Shown here in pieces: positions 24,872 through 34,232 of a stretch of 64,000 nucleotides of DNA. Both the position numbers and the translations under genes were made by a program. A model generated the notes under the pieces. The model saw nothing but the letters and a program-made list of their open reading frames with translations. It was not told the DNA's origin and made no database searches. How positions within the stretch are numbered: position 1 is the first letter of the stretch; each line of letters starts with the position of its first letter. The stretch covers positions 1-64,000 of the forward strand of contig JBALWO010000007.1 in the NCBI GenBank assembly GCA_036960775.1, read 5' to 3'. This DNA comes from Sneathiella sp036960775. GTDB lineage: Bacteria > Pseudomonadota > Alphaproteobacteria > Sneathiellales > Sneathiellaceae.

Positions 24872-24901
24872 AAAAGCCCGCCAATTTCTCGGCGGGCTTT
24901 T
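24872..24901. terminator. Bidirectional terminator between convergent genes
   Basis: AAAAGCCCGCC (24872-24882) and GGCGGGCTTTT (24891-24901) form an 11-bp stem with A- and T-runs on either side. It serves the peroxiredoxin gene and the minus-strand binding-protein gene. Confidence 0.85.
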
Positions 24902-24921
24902 CTTTGTCTCAATGGCGGGAA

Positions 24922-26400
24922 CTAGTCGTCCCAGCTCATACGAGCAAGATCTGTTGCAAACAGATGTAGATTTGGCCAAACACCGTTCAGGCCTTTACGG
25001 ACCACGTGAAGGTTTGCCAACTGGAACATAAATCCGTTCACAGCATCTTTTGCCAAGATCATTTGCGCTTCTTTCAGCTTTGCACTTCGAACTGAAGGCA
25101 CCAACGCTGTTTCAGCGGCTTTGATGACCTTGTTAAAGGCTTCATTTTCGTAATTGAAATAGTAGCCCTTACGCGCATAAATGTTGATATCCATTGGTTC
25201 AACATGGCTTACGATAGAGAGGTCGTAGTTTTTCTTTTTGTAAACTTCGTCCAACCATTTTGGCCAATCAACATTTTGGATGTTAATTTTGAAGCCTGCT
25301 TTTTCAAGCTGAGCTGCAACAATTTGACCGCCCTTACGTGCATAGTTGTCAACTGGTGGCAATTTCAAAGAAAGTGCCAATCCGTCTGGGTAGCCCGCTT
25401 CTGCAAGGAGTGCTTTTGATTTCGCAGGATCGTACGGGTATGTATTTGTCAGATCTACGTAATCTGGATGATGCGGCGCAAAATGAGAACCGATCGGAGT
25501 GCCGTAACCAAACATAGCGCCGTCGATAATTTCTTGGCGGTTAATGGCATGAGCAATGGCTTGGCGAACTTTCAATTTAGAAAGAGCTTCGCTTTTATTG
25601 TTCGTGCTGAGGATCGTTTCCCCGTTAGTCGTTCCTTCAAGAATTTGGAACTGGTCGCCTAACTTGAACTGGCTAAGTGTTTCGTTTGGAACAGTTGCAA
25701 AATCAACGTCACCTGTTAGCAAAGTCGCCATACGCGCAGCTGAATCATTGATGAAACGGAAAGTTGCTTTTTTGACTTGGATACTGGAAGTGTCACGATA
25801 CGTATCAGCAGCGACCATCTTCACTGAATCGCCTTTGATCCAGCGAACAAATTTGTAAGGACCTGTGCCAACTGGTTTAGTCGCATTGTTACCGTCTGAA
25901 TCGGGATCAACAATCACGGCTGTACCTTCGCCCAATTGCGCCAAAAAGTCACCGCGAGGTTCTTTTAGCGTAACAACGATCGTTGTTGCATTTGGCGTGT
26001 CCATTTTTGCGATATTGGTAAACCGGCTTTTTCTTTTGTTCTTGCTGGTTTCTGCTGCATTTTCTTCGAATGTGTATTTCACATCGGAAGAATCAAAATC
26101 AGCACCGTCGTGAAACTTTACACCAGCTTCGAGATTGAATGTATACACCAATCCATCGGGGCTAACTGTCCAGCTTTTAGCAAGGGCAGGTTTCACAGTT
26201 CCGTCAGCGCCAATACGTGTGAGACCTTCATAAATATTATAAAGTGTAATTAGGGAAATAGCGGCGGCGGCACCGGTCCGTGGGTCCAACCCTGGTGGCT
26301 CCAAACGCATTCCATAATTTACTGTTGTTTTAGCTGCTTGCGCTGTCATCGGAGCTAAAATAGCTGATGCCAAGGCCGCTGCGACCAAAATTTTCTTCAT
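24922..26400 (-). CDS. Peptide/dipeptide ABC transporter substrate-binding protein (SBP_bac_5), orphan
   Basis: 492 aa from ATG at 26400 with GGGAGA upstream. A Sec signal peptide (KKILVAAALASAILAPM, cleavage after AQA) leads into the mature protein, which has GMRLEPPGLDPRTG, the family signature NIYEGLTRIG, LAKSWTVSPDGLVYTFNL and VKFHDGADFDSSDVKYTFE. These define the cluster-C binding proteins for peptides, glutathione, nickel or opines. No permease or ATPase genes lie near, so it must use components encoded elsewhere. It is 14 bp downstream of a P1 peptidase and close to a gamma-glutamyltransferase, which favours peptides or gamma-glutamyl compounds as ligand. Confidence 0.87.
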   Translation of the reverse strand: MKKILVAAALASAILAPMTAQAAKTTVNYGMRLEPPGLDPRTGAAAAISLITLYNIYEGLTRIGADGTVKPALAKSWTVSPDGLVYTFNLEAGVKFHDGADFDSSDVKYTFEENAAETSKNKRKSRFTNIAKMDTPNATTIVVTLKEPRGDFLAQLGEGTAVIVDPDSDGNNATKPVGTGPYKFVRWIKGDSVKMVAADTYRDTSSIQVKKATFRFINDSAARMATLLTGDVDFATVPNETLSQFKLGDQFQILEGTTNGETILSTNNKSEALSKLKVRQAIAHAINRQEIIDGAMFGYGTPIGSHFAPHHPDYVDLTNTYPYDPAKSKALLAEAGYPDGLALSLKLPPVDNYARKGGQIVAAQLEKAGFKINIQNVDWPKWLDEVYKKKNYDLSIVSHVEPMDINIYARKGYYFNYENEAFNKVIKAAETALVPSVRSAKLKEAQMILAKDAVNGFMFQLANLHVVRKGLNGVWPNLHLFATDLARMSWDD

Positions 26401-26414
26401 CCCAATCTCCCATA

Positions 26415-27434
26415 TCATGGTTTTTTTAAGAGTGATCGATAGCCGGGCAGTTTCCCTAAGCTATCGGCATTATAAACGGCGCGGGCGACTGCCCTTGCGA
26501 CGCAATCCGCTGCGATGGCACCAATTCGGGCCAGCGCGAGTGGTTCTGGTGTGTCCAAGGGTTTCTTTTCCGTGGACAATGTAAAGATAGTATCCCCATC
26601 AAACGGGGTATGTACAGGGCGGATTGAACGCGCATATCCGTCTTGCGCCATAATGGCGACCCTCTGTGCCTGTGACTTGGTCAATGTTATATTTGTGGCA
26701 ACAACACCGATTGTCGTGTTCTCCATCAAGCGGCCGTTAGTAATTGCATCCAATGATATATCACCATCAGTTTGAGGCGCACCCATGCCACCAAACTCGC
26801 CGTTTTGCTCAAACGGCCATGCCCAAAAACTATGGCTATTCGGAAACAGAACACTTCCCACAGGGTTCACCGCAATAACCGCACCGACTTGAATGCCGTC
26901 ATCGGTAACCGCAGAGCAGCTTCCAAGACCGCCCTTCAGCAGTCCCGCTGCAGCCCCATATCCAGCACCAATATTTCCTAAGCTGAAGGTGTTTGTCGCT
27001 TCCATAACGGCTTGCCGACCAAGTTCACGGTAGGGAGGCATATCTCCCCAGTCTTTGTCACCGCCGTTAAACAAGTCAAACAAAACAGCAGAGGGCACAA
27101 TTGGAACATTAAATTCTCGCATGGCAAAGCCACGCCCCGTTGCCGCCAGCGCACTCGTCGCGCCTGCCGCTGCCTCCAGCCCAAAAACGGATCCACCGCT
27201 TAAAACAACAGCATTGACGCGATCCACAAGGCAATCTGGGCGCAAGACTTCGGTCTCCCGCGTACCAGGGCCACCGCCTCGTACATCAACGCCGCCAACA
27301 GCCGCATCGTCAGGGACAATGGCCGTCACACCAGTAAAGGCATCACTATCATGGGCGTTTCCGACGTTAATTCCGTCGACGTCCGTAATCAGATTTTTCT
27401 TTCCGGGTTTTATCATTACAATTTTCTGTTTCAT
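26415..27434 (-). CDS. P1-family (S58, DmpA-like) aminopeptidase
   Basis: 339 aa. The start KPGKKNLITDVDGINVGNAH and the loop GVDVRGGGPGTRETE are classic for DmpA/BapA-type N-terminal nucleophile hydrolases. NAVVLSGGSVFGLEAAAG gives the oxyanion region. The predicted self-cleavage site is the Gly-Ser of KGGLGSCSAVTDDG, generating the serine nucleophile of the beta chain. The enzymes release N-terminal residues, including D- and beta-amino acids. No signal peptide is evident, so it is cytoplasmic. It heads a two-gene operon with a peptide-binding protein and diverges from a secreted gamma-glutamyltransferase. Confidence 0.88.
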   Translation of the reverse strand: MKQKIVMIKPGKKNLITDVDGINVGNAHDSDAFTGVTAIVPDDAAVGGVDVRGGGPGTRETEVLRPDCLVDRVNAVVLSGGSVFGLEAAAGATSALAATGRGFAMREFNVPIVPSAVLFDLFNGGDKDWGDMPPYRELGRQAVMEATNTFSLGNIGAGYGAAAGLLKGGLGSCSAVTDDGIQVGAVIAVNPVGSVLFPNSHSFWAWPFEQNGEFGGMGAPQTDGDISLDAITNGRLMENTTIGVVATNITLTKSQAQRVAIMAQDGYARSIRPVHTPFDGDTIFTLSTEKKPLDTPEPLALARIGAIAADCVARAVARAVYNADSLGKLPGYRSLLKKP

Positions 27435-27450
27435 TCTTATTTGGTCACGT

Positions 27451-27492
27451 TACTGTAGGATAAACTAGACCATCTCTTTATAGCTACTGTAG
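27451..27492. promoter_or_regulatory. Repeated octamer TACTGTAG in the divergent P1-peptidase/GGT promoter region
   Basis: TACTGTAG occurs at 27451-27458 and again at 27485-27492, 34 bp apart, within the 115-bp space between the divergent start codons. It could be a tandem regulator site coordinating both genes. No regulator is known. Confidence 0.25.
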
Positions 27493-27549
27493 CAATTATT
27501 TTGTTTGAGTGAAAACAATTTTATCACTTAAAAAGCAAAGGCAAACTTG

Positions 27550-29262
27550 ATGATAAAAGCGCTTCCATTATTTCACAAAGCCATAACAGCTTGCTCGTTA
27601 TTTCTAATCCTAACAGCCTTTTCAGGTAATGCCACGGCTAAGACGACCGGGAAATTTATGATTGCTGCGGCCAATCCTCTCGCGGCGCAAGCTGGCTATA
27701 AAATACTGGAACAGGGCGGGAATGCTGTAGATGCTGCCATTGCCGTTCAACTTGTTCTGACATTGGTTGAGCCGCAGTCATCAGGGATCGGCGGCGGGGC
27801 TTTCCTGCTGTATTTCGACAATAAAAACAAAAAGGTTGGAACTTATGATGGCCGCGAGATGGCACCTGCCTCGGTAAAAGAAGATCATTTTTTAAAAACC
27901 GATGGCAACCCACTTAAATTTTACGAGGCGGTTGTCGGCGGAAAATCCGTAGGCGTTCCGGGCGCATTGGCTATGCTTGAAAGCGCGCATAAGGACCATG
28001 GAAAACTCCCCTGGGAAGATCTATTTGGCGCGGCAATTGAATTGTCTGAGAAGGGTTTTGCAATCTCCCCTCGCCTGCACTTTCTGCTTAATCGAGACAA
28101 ATATCTCAAAACAAAATCTGTTGCGGCAGCCTATTTTTACAAAGCGGATGGATCGGCAAAAGATGTTGGTACGATTTTAAAGAACCCGGCACTTGCTGGC
28201 ACACTAAAGGCGATCGCATCAAATGGGGCAACCGCTTTTTATACAGGCGTAATCGCGGAGAAAATTGTCAACGCAGTTAAAGCTGATGTCGGAAACCCCG
28301 GCCTGCTCACCCTTACCGATATGAAGAACTATGTGGCCAAAAAACGGGCGCCGATTTGCGCGCCCTATCATGGGTTTAATATCTGCGGAATGGGGCCACC
28401 AACATCAGGGGGTGTTACCAGTCTACAAATCTTGAAACTTTTGGAAGGCCACAATTTATCCACCGTATCACCCGGAAGTCCCGCAGCCATCAATCTCATA
28501 TCTGAAGCCAGCGCCATGGCTTTTGCCGATCGCGGGCTTTATTTAGCCGATGCAGATTTTGTAGATATCCCCGTGCAAGCAATGTTAAGCGCCCCCTACA
28601 TGGCGCGCAGATCCGCATTGATTGAAGCTGGAAAAACAAATATCCCCTATGAAGCTGGAGATCCTGCGAAACAGGCAAATCTGCTGACGCCAGATGACGC
28701 AATCGAACTTCCCTCCACCAGCCACTTTAGTATTGTTGATGCAGATGGAAATGCCGTTTCAATGACAACATCGGTGGAGAATGTGTTTGGCTCTCGCCTG
28801 ATGGCCGGAGGTTTTATTCTAAATAACCAGCTCACAGATTTCTCATTTCGGCCATCGAAAGACGGCGTTCCAGTGAACAATCGAATTCAAGCGGGGAAAC
28901 GACCTCGCAGTTCAATGTCGCCAACTCTTGTCTTGAACCCAGATAATTCTCTTAATATGGCTATCGGATCTCCCGGCGGCAGCCGAATTATTGGGTATGT
29001 TACCAAAACGATTATCGGTGTTCTCGATTGGGGATTGGATATGCAGTCAGCCATCAACCTTCCCCATTACGTCAATCGGAACGGCACTTTGGATCTTGAA
29101 AAAGGGACAGATGCCGCCGCAACAAAACCACAGCTTGAAGCTATGGGATATAAGGTGAAGATCAGACTTCTCAACAGCGGTCTGCATGGTATCAGGGTTA
29201 CAGATGGCGGCTTACAGGGCGGAGCTGATCTACGGCGCGAGGGTGTCGTTCTCGGAAATTAG
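27550..29262 (+). CDS. ggt: Gamma-glutamyltransferase, periplasmic
   Basis: 570 aa from ATG at 27550 with AAAGG upstream (a TTG three bases earlier is in frame). A signal peptide (ITACSLFLILTAFSGNATA) precedes the GGT start FMIAAANPLAAQAGYKIL and NAVDAAIAVQLVLTLVEPQSSG, seen as GGNAVDAAIAVQL and GIGGGAFLLYFD. The self-cleavage site and threonine nucleophile lie in LPSTSHFSIVDADGNAVSM, and the substrate loop is in SMSPTLVLNPDNSLNM with GSPGGSRII. The enzyme cleaves gamma-glutamyl bonds, for example of glutathione. Together with the divergent P1 peptidase and binding protein it suggests use of gamma-glutamyl peptides. Its stop overlaps the convergent gene. Confidence 0.92.
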   Translation: MIKALPLFHKAITACSLFLILTAFSGNATAKTTGKFMIAAANPLAAQAGYKILEQGGNAVDAAIAVQLVLTLVEPQSSGIGGGAFLLYFDNKNKKVGTYDGREMAPASVKEDHFLKTDGNPLKFYEAVVGGKSVGVPGALAMLESAHKDHGKLPWEDLFGAAIELSEKGFAISPRLHFLLNRDKYLKTKSVAAAYFYKADGSAKDVGTILKNPALAGTLKAIASNGATAFYTGVIAEKIVNAVKADVGNPGLLTLTDMKNYVAKKRAPICAPYHGFNICGMGPPTSGGVTSLQILKLLEGHNLSTVSPGSPAAINLISEASAMAFADRGLYLADADFVDIPVQAMLSAPYMARRSALIEAGKTNIPYEAGDPAKQANLLTPDDAIELPSTSHFSIVDADGNAVSMTTSVENVFGSRLMAGGFILNNQLTDFSFRPSKDGVPVNNRIQAGKRPRSSMSPTLVLNPDNSLNMAIGSPGGSRIIGYVTKTIIGVLDWGLDMQSAINLPHYVNRNGTLDLEKGTDAAATKPQLEAMGYKVKIRLLNSGLHGIRVTDGGLQGGADLRREGVVLGN

Positions 29263-29978
29263 TCGAACTCGATTGGGGTGCCGATGGCCAGATTAAAAAA
29301 GTCATCGGCTCTTCCCTGATTGACCGCGATTTCAATGAGACCATTTGCGTTTACATAAGCCAACGGTTTATTTTTGGGGACACTTGAGAATGTGCGCGAT
29401 AACGCCAACCTCTCACCCCGAATGCTAATTCCCGTCACAGAAGCCGCCGAAATCCCAGTCATGGCATTCCCGAACACATCGATATAGACAACCTCGGCAA
29501 TCACTTTGGGCCATTTGGCCTGAAATAGAGACGCCAGAGGAACACTCTCGAGAAGATTGAAGTCTTGCCCCATGGCGATTTTTGCAGCAACAGGTGCAAA
29601 TAGATCCCGCCCATGGAAGCTATTTGAAAGCGTTGGCGGCTTCCAGATAATATTGAATGCTTCTGCCGACGCATCCCGGCGTAAAAGTAGTTCAAACAAT
29701 CCATTGTCGGGTCCAACAAACCACCGTTCACAACATTTAACAGCTATGGCCTTTCGGGCACTTCCCACTTCAGGGTCGACCACACATAAAAACACACTGT
29801 TTTTTGGGAAATCCTGCATGTAGGCGTTGAGCAGAACGGCGCTCGCTTTTACGCTGAAGGCCGGTAGATCTGAGAAGACAGGAATAATATCATCCAAATA
29901 GCCTGTAGATCTAACGCTCGCCGTCATTTGGCCGACATAGGGGCCACTGACCCCAAAATCTGTAAATAATAAAATCAT
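29259..29978 (-). CDS. SAM hydroxide adenosyltransferase (DUF62 family)
   Basis: 239 aa. The N-terminal ILLFTDFGVSGPYVGQMTAS, the motif FLCVVDPEVGSARKAIAV, WFVGPDNGLFELLL and SFHGRDLFAPVAAKIA are the signatures of the fluorinase/chlorinase/SAM-hydroxide family. The halogenases have a distinct halide-binding insertion not seen here. The ordinary members hydrolyse SAM to adenosine and methionine, using the Asp-Arg-His triad represented by DPEVGSAR and FHGRD. It lies 9 bp downstream of a methyltransferase gene, so SAM turnover is a shared theme. The TAA overlaps the GGT stop. Confidence 0.88.
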   Translation of the reverse strand: MILLFTDFGVSGPYVGQMTASVRSTGYLDDIIPVFSDLPAFSVKASAVLLNAYMQDFPKNSVFLCVVDPEVGSARKAIAVKCCERWFVGPDNGLFELLLRRDASAEAFNIIWKPPTLSNSFHGRDLFAPVAAKIAMGQDFNLLESVPLASLFQAKWPKVIAEVVYIDVFGNAMTGISAASVTGISIRGERLALSRTFSSVPKNKPLAYVNANGLIEIAVNQGRADDFFNLAIGTPIEFD

Positions 29979-29987
29979 ATTAGCGAC

Positions 29988-30761
29988 CTACTCGTCAGCA
30001 CTTTCTGCGACAATAAACAATCTCGAAAAGGGATACAGGGTCGCGCCGTCGTCACGTTGCGGATATGCCTCCAGCAATAATTCCGCATACTCCTGTTCAA
30101 ACTCACTGATATCATCGCCCTCTAATGCATTTAGAAAAGGCCGAAGTGCGGTTCCTCGTGTCCATTCTAAAACCGCATTTTTCCCATCCAACACTTGAAA
30201 GTATTTTGTCTCCCACAAGTTCAGCTTTGCCACCAACGGGGATAACAAATCATAATACCAATCAATATTATGAACGGGTGCCGGGCGAACGAGATGCCCA
30301 AGTTTGTCCAGCCACCGGTCTGATTGCGCAAGCTCGTATAAAATTGCGTGAGAGGGCGCGCTAAAGTTATTGGGCATTTGAACGGCAAGGGTGCCGCCGG
30401 GGCGGAGAACTTCTAAGAGTTTTGGAAACAATGTTTCGTGATTATCAAGCCAATGAAGCGCTGCATTACTAAACAATAAGTTGGCTTTACTGGAGGGATC
30501 AAAATCAGAGATTTCACCCTGCATCCATTCGATGGCGGGATGATCTTTTCGGGCCTTATGGAGCATCTGTTCGGAGCTATCGAGGCCGACGACAATCGCC
30601 TTATTCCAGCGCTGAGACAATATGGATGTCACATTTCCAGTTCCACATCCCAAATCGTATATTGTCATCGGATCGAATAAATCGACTTGAGACAACAAAT
30701 CTATTGCGGGGCGGAGACGGTGATCAGAGTAAAGGTGATATTGATCCGGGTTCCAGCTCAT
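29988..30761 (-). CDS. tam: Trans-aconitate 2-methyltransferase-like SAM methyltransferase
   Basis: 257 aa from ATG at 30761 (MSWNPDQYHLYSDHRLRPAI), preceded by GAGGAAG; the in-frame TTG at 30770 is too near the ribosome site. The start W-N-P-D-Q-Y, the class I motif IYDLGCGTGNVTSIL, GLDSSEQMLHKAR, and the post-motif SNAALHWLDNHETLFPKLL match Tam closely. Tam methylates trans-aconitate, an inhibitor of aconitase, using SAM. It is coupled with a SAM hydrolase immediately downstream. Confidence 0.82.
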   Translation of the reverse strand: MSWNPDQYHLYSDHRLRPAIDLLSQVDLFDPMTIYDLGCGTGNVTSILSQRWNKAIVVGLDSSEQMLHKARKDHPAIEWMQGEISDFDPSSKANLLFSNAALHWLDNHETLFPKLLEVLRPGGTLAVQMPNNFSAPSHAILYELAQSDRWLDKLGHLVRPAPVHNIDWYYDLLSPLVAKLNLWETKYFQVLDGKNAVLEWTRGTALRPFLNALEGDDISEFEQEYAELLLEAYPQRDDGATLYPFSRLFIVAESADE

Positions 30762-30857
30762 CAGATACAACTTCCTCTTCAGTTTCTATTTAAGCAACAT
30801 TCTACCCATTCAGGTAGATTACATAAATAAGATTCTTTCAAGAGAGTAAATAATCAA

Positions 30858-31247
30858 CTATTCAAGTTCAGCCGTGGTCAGTTTTTTCGTAAAGAAAGGC
30901 CAATTAAAGATCGGGCCATCACTTTTTTTCTCGCTGATATATTCGACTTTTGCCCCTTGAGATCCAAGCTCGCTAACTTCACGAACCCGCTCGGATGGTT
31001 TTGTGTATGGCTCTTTTTGAGAGTAACAATTAACACCGCCCAATGAGCGATAACAATATACGGGATCCTGCTTGATTTCCCGCTGTTTCGCGCGGCAATA
31101 TGCGTCACCAAACATAACATTAACGGTTGTACAGTCTTGATCCATAAGCTGGGATATCTTCTCGTCAATCACCGCAACTGCCGCAGTTGTGCAACCTGTT
31201 GTGGCCGATAAAACCAAAAACAATAACCCGATTGCGAAAAGCCGCAT
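30858..31247 (-). CDS. Small cysteine-containing lipoprotein
   Basis: 129 aa. The signal peptide RLFAIGLLFLVLSATTGC ends in a lipobox (ATTGC, cysteine about residue 19). The mature part has paired cysteines in DQDCTTVNVMFGDAYCRAK and in VYCYRSLGGVNCYSQ, which could form disulfides in the periplasm, and a charged C-terminus. I recall similar alphaproteobacterial lipoproteins with a CYRSLG-x-x-x-CY motif but no known function. It stands between the methyltransferase and a histidine kinase, all on the minus strand. Confidence 0.65.
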   Translation of the reverse strand: MRLFAIGLLFLVLSATTGCTTAAVAVIDEKISQLMDQDCTTVNVMFGDAYCRAKQREIKQDPVYCYRSLGGVNCYSQKEPYTKPSERVREVSELGSQGAKVEYISEKKSDGPIFNWPFFTKKLTTAELE

Positions 31248-31325
31248 ATTTAAGCCCGTCCCTTAACCGTTACCAAAAACTAATTTTCTTTCAGGCAATA
31301 ATAAAAAAAACTGGTTTCCAAATAC

Positions 31326-32717
31326 TTAACGCGGCAGCTCAATAGCAAAACAAGTTCCGCTTTCATCGCTTTTAGCCACAACTATTGATCCGCCATGTGC
31401 CGTAACCAACTCATTTGCGATGGACAAACCAAGTCCAGTCCCCCCGCTTTTCACTGATCCAGTAAAGGGCTCGAACAGATGTGCTTTTGCTTGCGCCGGA
31501 AGACCCGGGCCGTTGTCGCTGATCAGAATAACGTAGGTTCCCGGATTTTTCTTGGCACCAATATGAACCCGACCGCCATCACTCAAGGCCTCAACCGCGT
31601 TTCGGCAAATATTCATGATCACGCGGTACATGTGCTCTCTATCGGCTTTCAGCAAAAATTCTTTCGGGACGTCATTTACCCATTCGATATTTTCTTGCTC
31701 AGAGACAATGACATTAGCCCGGACCTCCTCTACCAGCGCTGAGAGTGGGAATTTTTCGGTTACGGGCTCACGCTCTTCCGCTTTTCCATATTTTAAAGTC
31801 TGGGTACACAGCTCAATGGCCCGGTCGATACTATTAACTAAGCGCGGGACAACTTTCTGTACCTGAGGATCGTCAAGCTGAGACAAGCTGTCACTCACGA
31901 TATGGGAGGTTGAAAGGATATTTCTGAGGTCGTGGCTAATTTTCGTAACGGCTGTGCCCAAAGCTGCTAGGTGTTGTTTTTGCTTTAAAGCAAACCGAAG
32001 TCGCGTTTGCATTATCTCAAGCTCGCGCTCGGCGATACCGATTTCATCTTTCCTGCTTGAGGATGTAATCCCAACAGACACATCCTCTGGTGACCGCCTA
32101 AACGCAATCATGCTGGCACTCAGACGCCCCATAGGCCGGACCATCAACCAATGAAGGGCCAGAAATACCAACACTGCCGTCATCACTGAAATAACCAATG
32201 ACAGCACGAAAATATTCCATGAGTATTCATACATCGCAGCAGCAAGAGGTGCTTCGTCGATTACCATCTCTAAAGAGGAGGTCGGCTCATTTACAATTGG
32301 AGTGGTGACCCGAATAATTCTATTTTTCCCGACAGTGAGAACCTCGAGAGCATCCTCAATCAGTTTAAAAGCGCCCCGCTGTGACAAATCAAAACTCGCA
32401 TCCACAACTGCGGGCATGTCTTCGGTTAGCATCAGCATCGATGAGTTGGCACTTCGGAAAACCACGGACCGCGCACCAACCCGAAAAAGAAGTTCCTCTT
32501 TAAGCTCTTTCGATACCATTTTGTCAGGTGCCGCCAGCAACGCAAGTGAGGCGAGATGAGAAAATTCTGTTTTCTTGACCAAGTAATTAACGCGAAAATT
32601 AGCGATAGACGGGACAAAAATCAAAATCTCAGCCAGCATGACAAACACGATTGTCAGCAGCAAAAGACGCGCAGATAGGCTTCTATACGCCCGAGAGATT
32701 TTGCGAAGATAAATCAT
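31326..32717 (-). CDS. Membrane sensor histidine kinase, orphan
   Basis: 463 aa. One transmembrane helix near residues 15-35 (LLLLTIVFVMLAEILIFV), an extracytoplasmic sensor region to about 165, and a second helix (FVLSLVISVMTAVLVFLALH) are followed by a HAMP domain. The phosphorylated histidine is in VTKISHDLRNILS. The ATPase domain shows the N-box MNICRNAVEALSD, the G1 box ISDNGPGLP and GGTGLGLSIANELVTAHGG. No response-regulator gene adjoins it in this window, so the partner is elsewhere. The stimulus is unknown. Confidence 0.88.
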   Translation of the reverse strand: MIYLRKISRAYRSLSARLLLLTIVFVMLAEILIFVPSIANFRVNYLVKKTEFSHLASLALLAAPDKMVSKELKEELLFRVGARSVVFRSANSSMLMLTEDMPAVVDASFDLSQRGAFKLIEDALEVLTVGKNRIIRVTTPIVNEPTSSLEMVIDEAPLAAAMYEYSWNIFVLSLVISVMTAVLVFLALHWLMVRPMGRLSASMIAFRRSPEDVSVGITSSSRKDEIGIAERELEIMQTRLRFALKQKQHLAALGTAVTKISHDLRNILSTSHIVSDSLSQLDDPQVQKVVPRLVNSIDRAIELCTQTLKYGKAEEREPVTEKFPLSALVEEVRANVIVSEQENIEWVNDVPKEFLLKADREHMYRVIMNICRNAVEALSDGGRVHIGAKKNPGTYVILISDNGPGLPAQAKAHLFEPFTGSVKSGGTGLGLSIANELVTAHGGSIVVAKSDESGTCFAIELPR

Positions 32718-32766
32718 AGGTTATAAGCCTATACAAAATTCCATGGGAAACCAATAGATAGCGATA

Positions 32767-34203
32767 TCACCACATAAAACGAAGAAGGAATCGAACTATC
32801 TTTCGGGTTTTCTCGCTGAACAAACTTGGTGTGTAGAAGCTGCCTGCCGCCCGTTTATTCACTTCGCCAAGGGTTGGATAGGGCGCGATAAAGCTGGCCA
32901 TGTTGGAAATTTTTAATTTACCAGTAATCGCCAATGTCCATGGGTGAATTAGTTCTCCCGCCTGCAAACCAACGATCCCGGCACCAAGTATCTTCCCCTT
33001 TTTGGTGGTAATTGCCTTTACCATCCCCTCTTCACGGCGCTCTGCCCTCGCTCTGTCATTTTCTGCGTAATCAAACGTCAGAACCCGGATATCATCACCG
33101 TATTTCTCGCGTGCTGCGGCCTCACTCATGCCGACATTAGCGACTTCAGGATCTGTGTATGTCACCCAAGGTACTGCGCTGTAGTCCACTTTAGCTGGCA
33201 ATCGAAACAAGATATTTCGAATAACAATACCAGCGTGATAACCGGCAACATGGGTGAATTGAAGGCCACCGGCGACATCACCGATTGCAAATATTTTTTT
33301 GTTACTCGTCCGAAGCCTCGCATCCACTTCAATTCCAAACCGGCTATAGCTGATACCGGCATCATCAAGATTTAGCTTGCCAATATTTGGTTTCCGGCCA
33401 GCCGCAACCAATATATGAGACCCTGTTATAATCTCAACAGCACCGTCTTGGTCCAACTCAATGTCAATGCTGCCGTCAGGCTTCCGTGATATTTTGGCAA
33501 TCTTAACACTTTCCCTGATATCAACGCCTTCCCCTTTTATGGTATCAATCGCCACTTTTGTGAGATCGGGATCGTCTTTTGCCAGCACCGAGAAGGCCTC
33601 AAGAACCGTAACAGCACACCCAAGACGGCGATGCGCCTGCGCCATCTCCATACCAATGGGTCCGCCGCCAATAACAACTAAATGGCTTGGTTTTTCACGA
33701 TTTTCAAACAGCGTTTCGTTGGTCAGATACCCGCAGTCCTCCAACCCCTCAATGGGCAATGTAGCCGCTGATGATCCTGTGGCGATGACAAATCGTTTTG
33801 CTTCGATCACCTGATCTCCGACGACCAGTTGGTGATCATTCAAAAAACGGCCGTAACCCTCGAAAACAGTAACGCCAAGCTCCTCAAACCGTTCGACAGA
33901 ATCGTGGGGAGCAATTCCAGCGATGATACCTGCCACATGATCCATCACTGCAGCGTAATTCACATTGGGACGTTCCCCCGTCACGCCAAATTCTGCAGAA
34001 TGATCTAACGCTGACGCTTTTTTTGCAGCTGCAATGAGTGCTTTCGATGGGACACAGCCATAGTTTAGGCAATCCCCGCCCATTTTGCCGCCTTCAACCA
34101 AAACGACCCGCGCGCCCATCTGAACAGCGCCAGCAGCAACACTTAATCCACCAGAACCAGCGCCGATAACGCAAATATCCGTCTTGATACTATTTTTAGG
34201 CAT
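32767..34203 (-). CDS. FAD pyridine-nucleotide-disulfide reductase, dihydrolipoamide-dehydrogenase-like but lacking the C-terminal His
   Basis: 478 aa. The FAD motif is ICVIGAGSGGLSVAAGA, the redox-active disulfide is in GGDCLNYGCVPSK, the NAD(P) motif is LVVIGGGPIGMEMAQAHRR, and FAIGDVAGGLQFTHVAGYHA closes the FAD site. In lipoamide dehydrogenases the C-terminal interface carries the active-site histidine in HAHPTLxE; here that stretch reads APYPTLGE, with tyrosine for the histidine. A basic hydrophobic tail (TRKIVRFLLRFMW) is unusual and may contact the membrane. It is 29 bp downstream of a TVP38 membrane protein, a recurrent partnership in bacteria. Substrate unknown. Confidence 0.85.
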   Translation of the reverse strand: MPKNSIKTDICVIGAGSGGLSVAAGAVQMGARVVLVEGGKMGGDCLNYGCVPSKALIAAAKKASALDHSAEFGVTGERPNVNYAAVMDHVAGIIAGIAPHDSVERFEELGVTVFEGYGRFLNDHQLVVGDQVIEAKRFVIATGSSAATLPIEGLEDCGYLTNETLFENREKPSHLVVIGGGPIGMEMAQAHRRLGCAVTVLEAFSVLAKDDPDLTKVAIDTIKGEGVDIRESVKIAKISRKPDGSIDIELDQDGAVEIITGSHILVAAGRKPNIGKLNLDDAGISYSRFGIEVDARLRTSNKKIFAIGDVAGGLQFTHVAGYHAGIVIRNILFRLPAKVDYSAVPWVTYTDPEVANVGMSEAAAREKYGDDIRVLTFDYAENDRARAERREEGMVKAITTKKGKILGAGIVGLQAGELIHPWTLAITGKLKISNMASFIAPYPTLGEVNKRAAGSFYTPSLFSEKTRKIVRFLLRFMW

Positions 34204-34232
34204 CGTAACTCCAAATTTCTAACGGAAAATAA

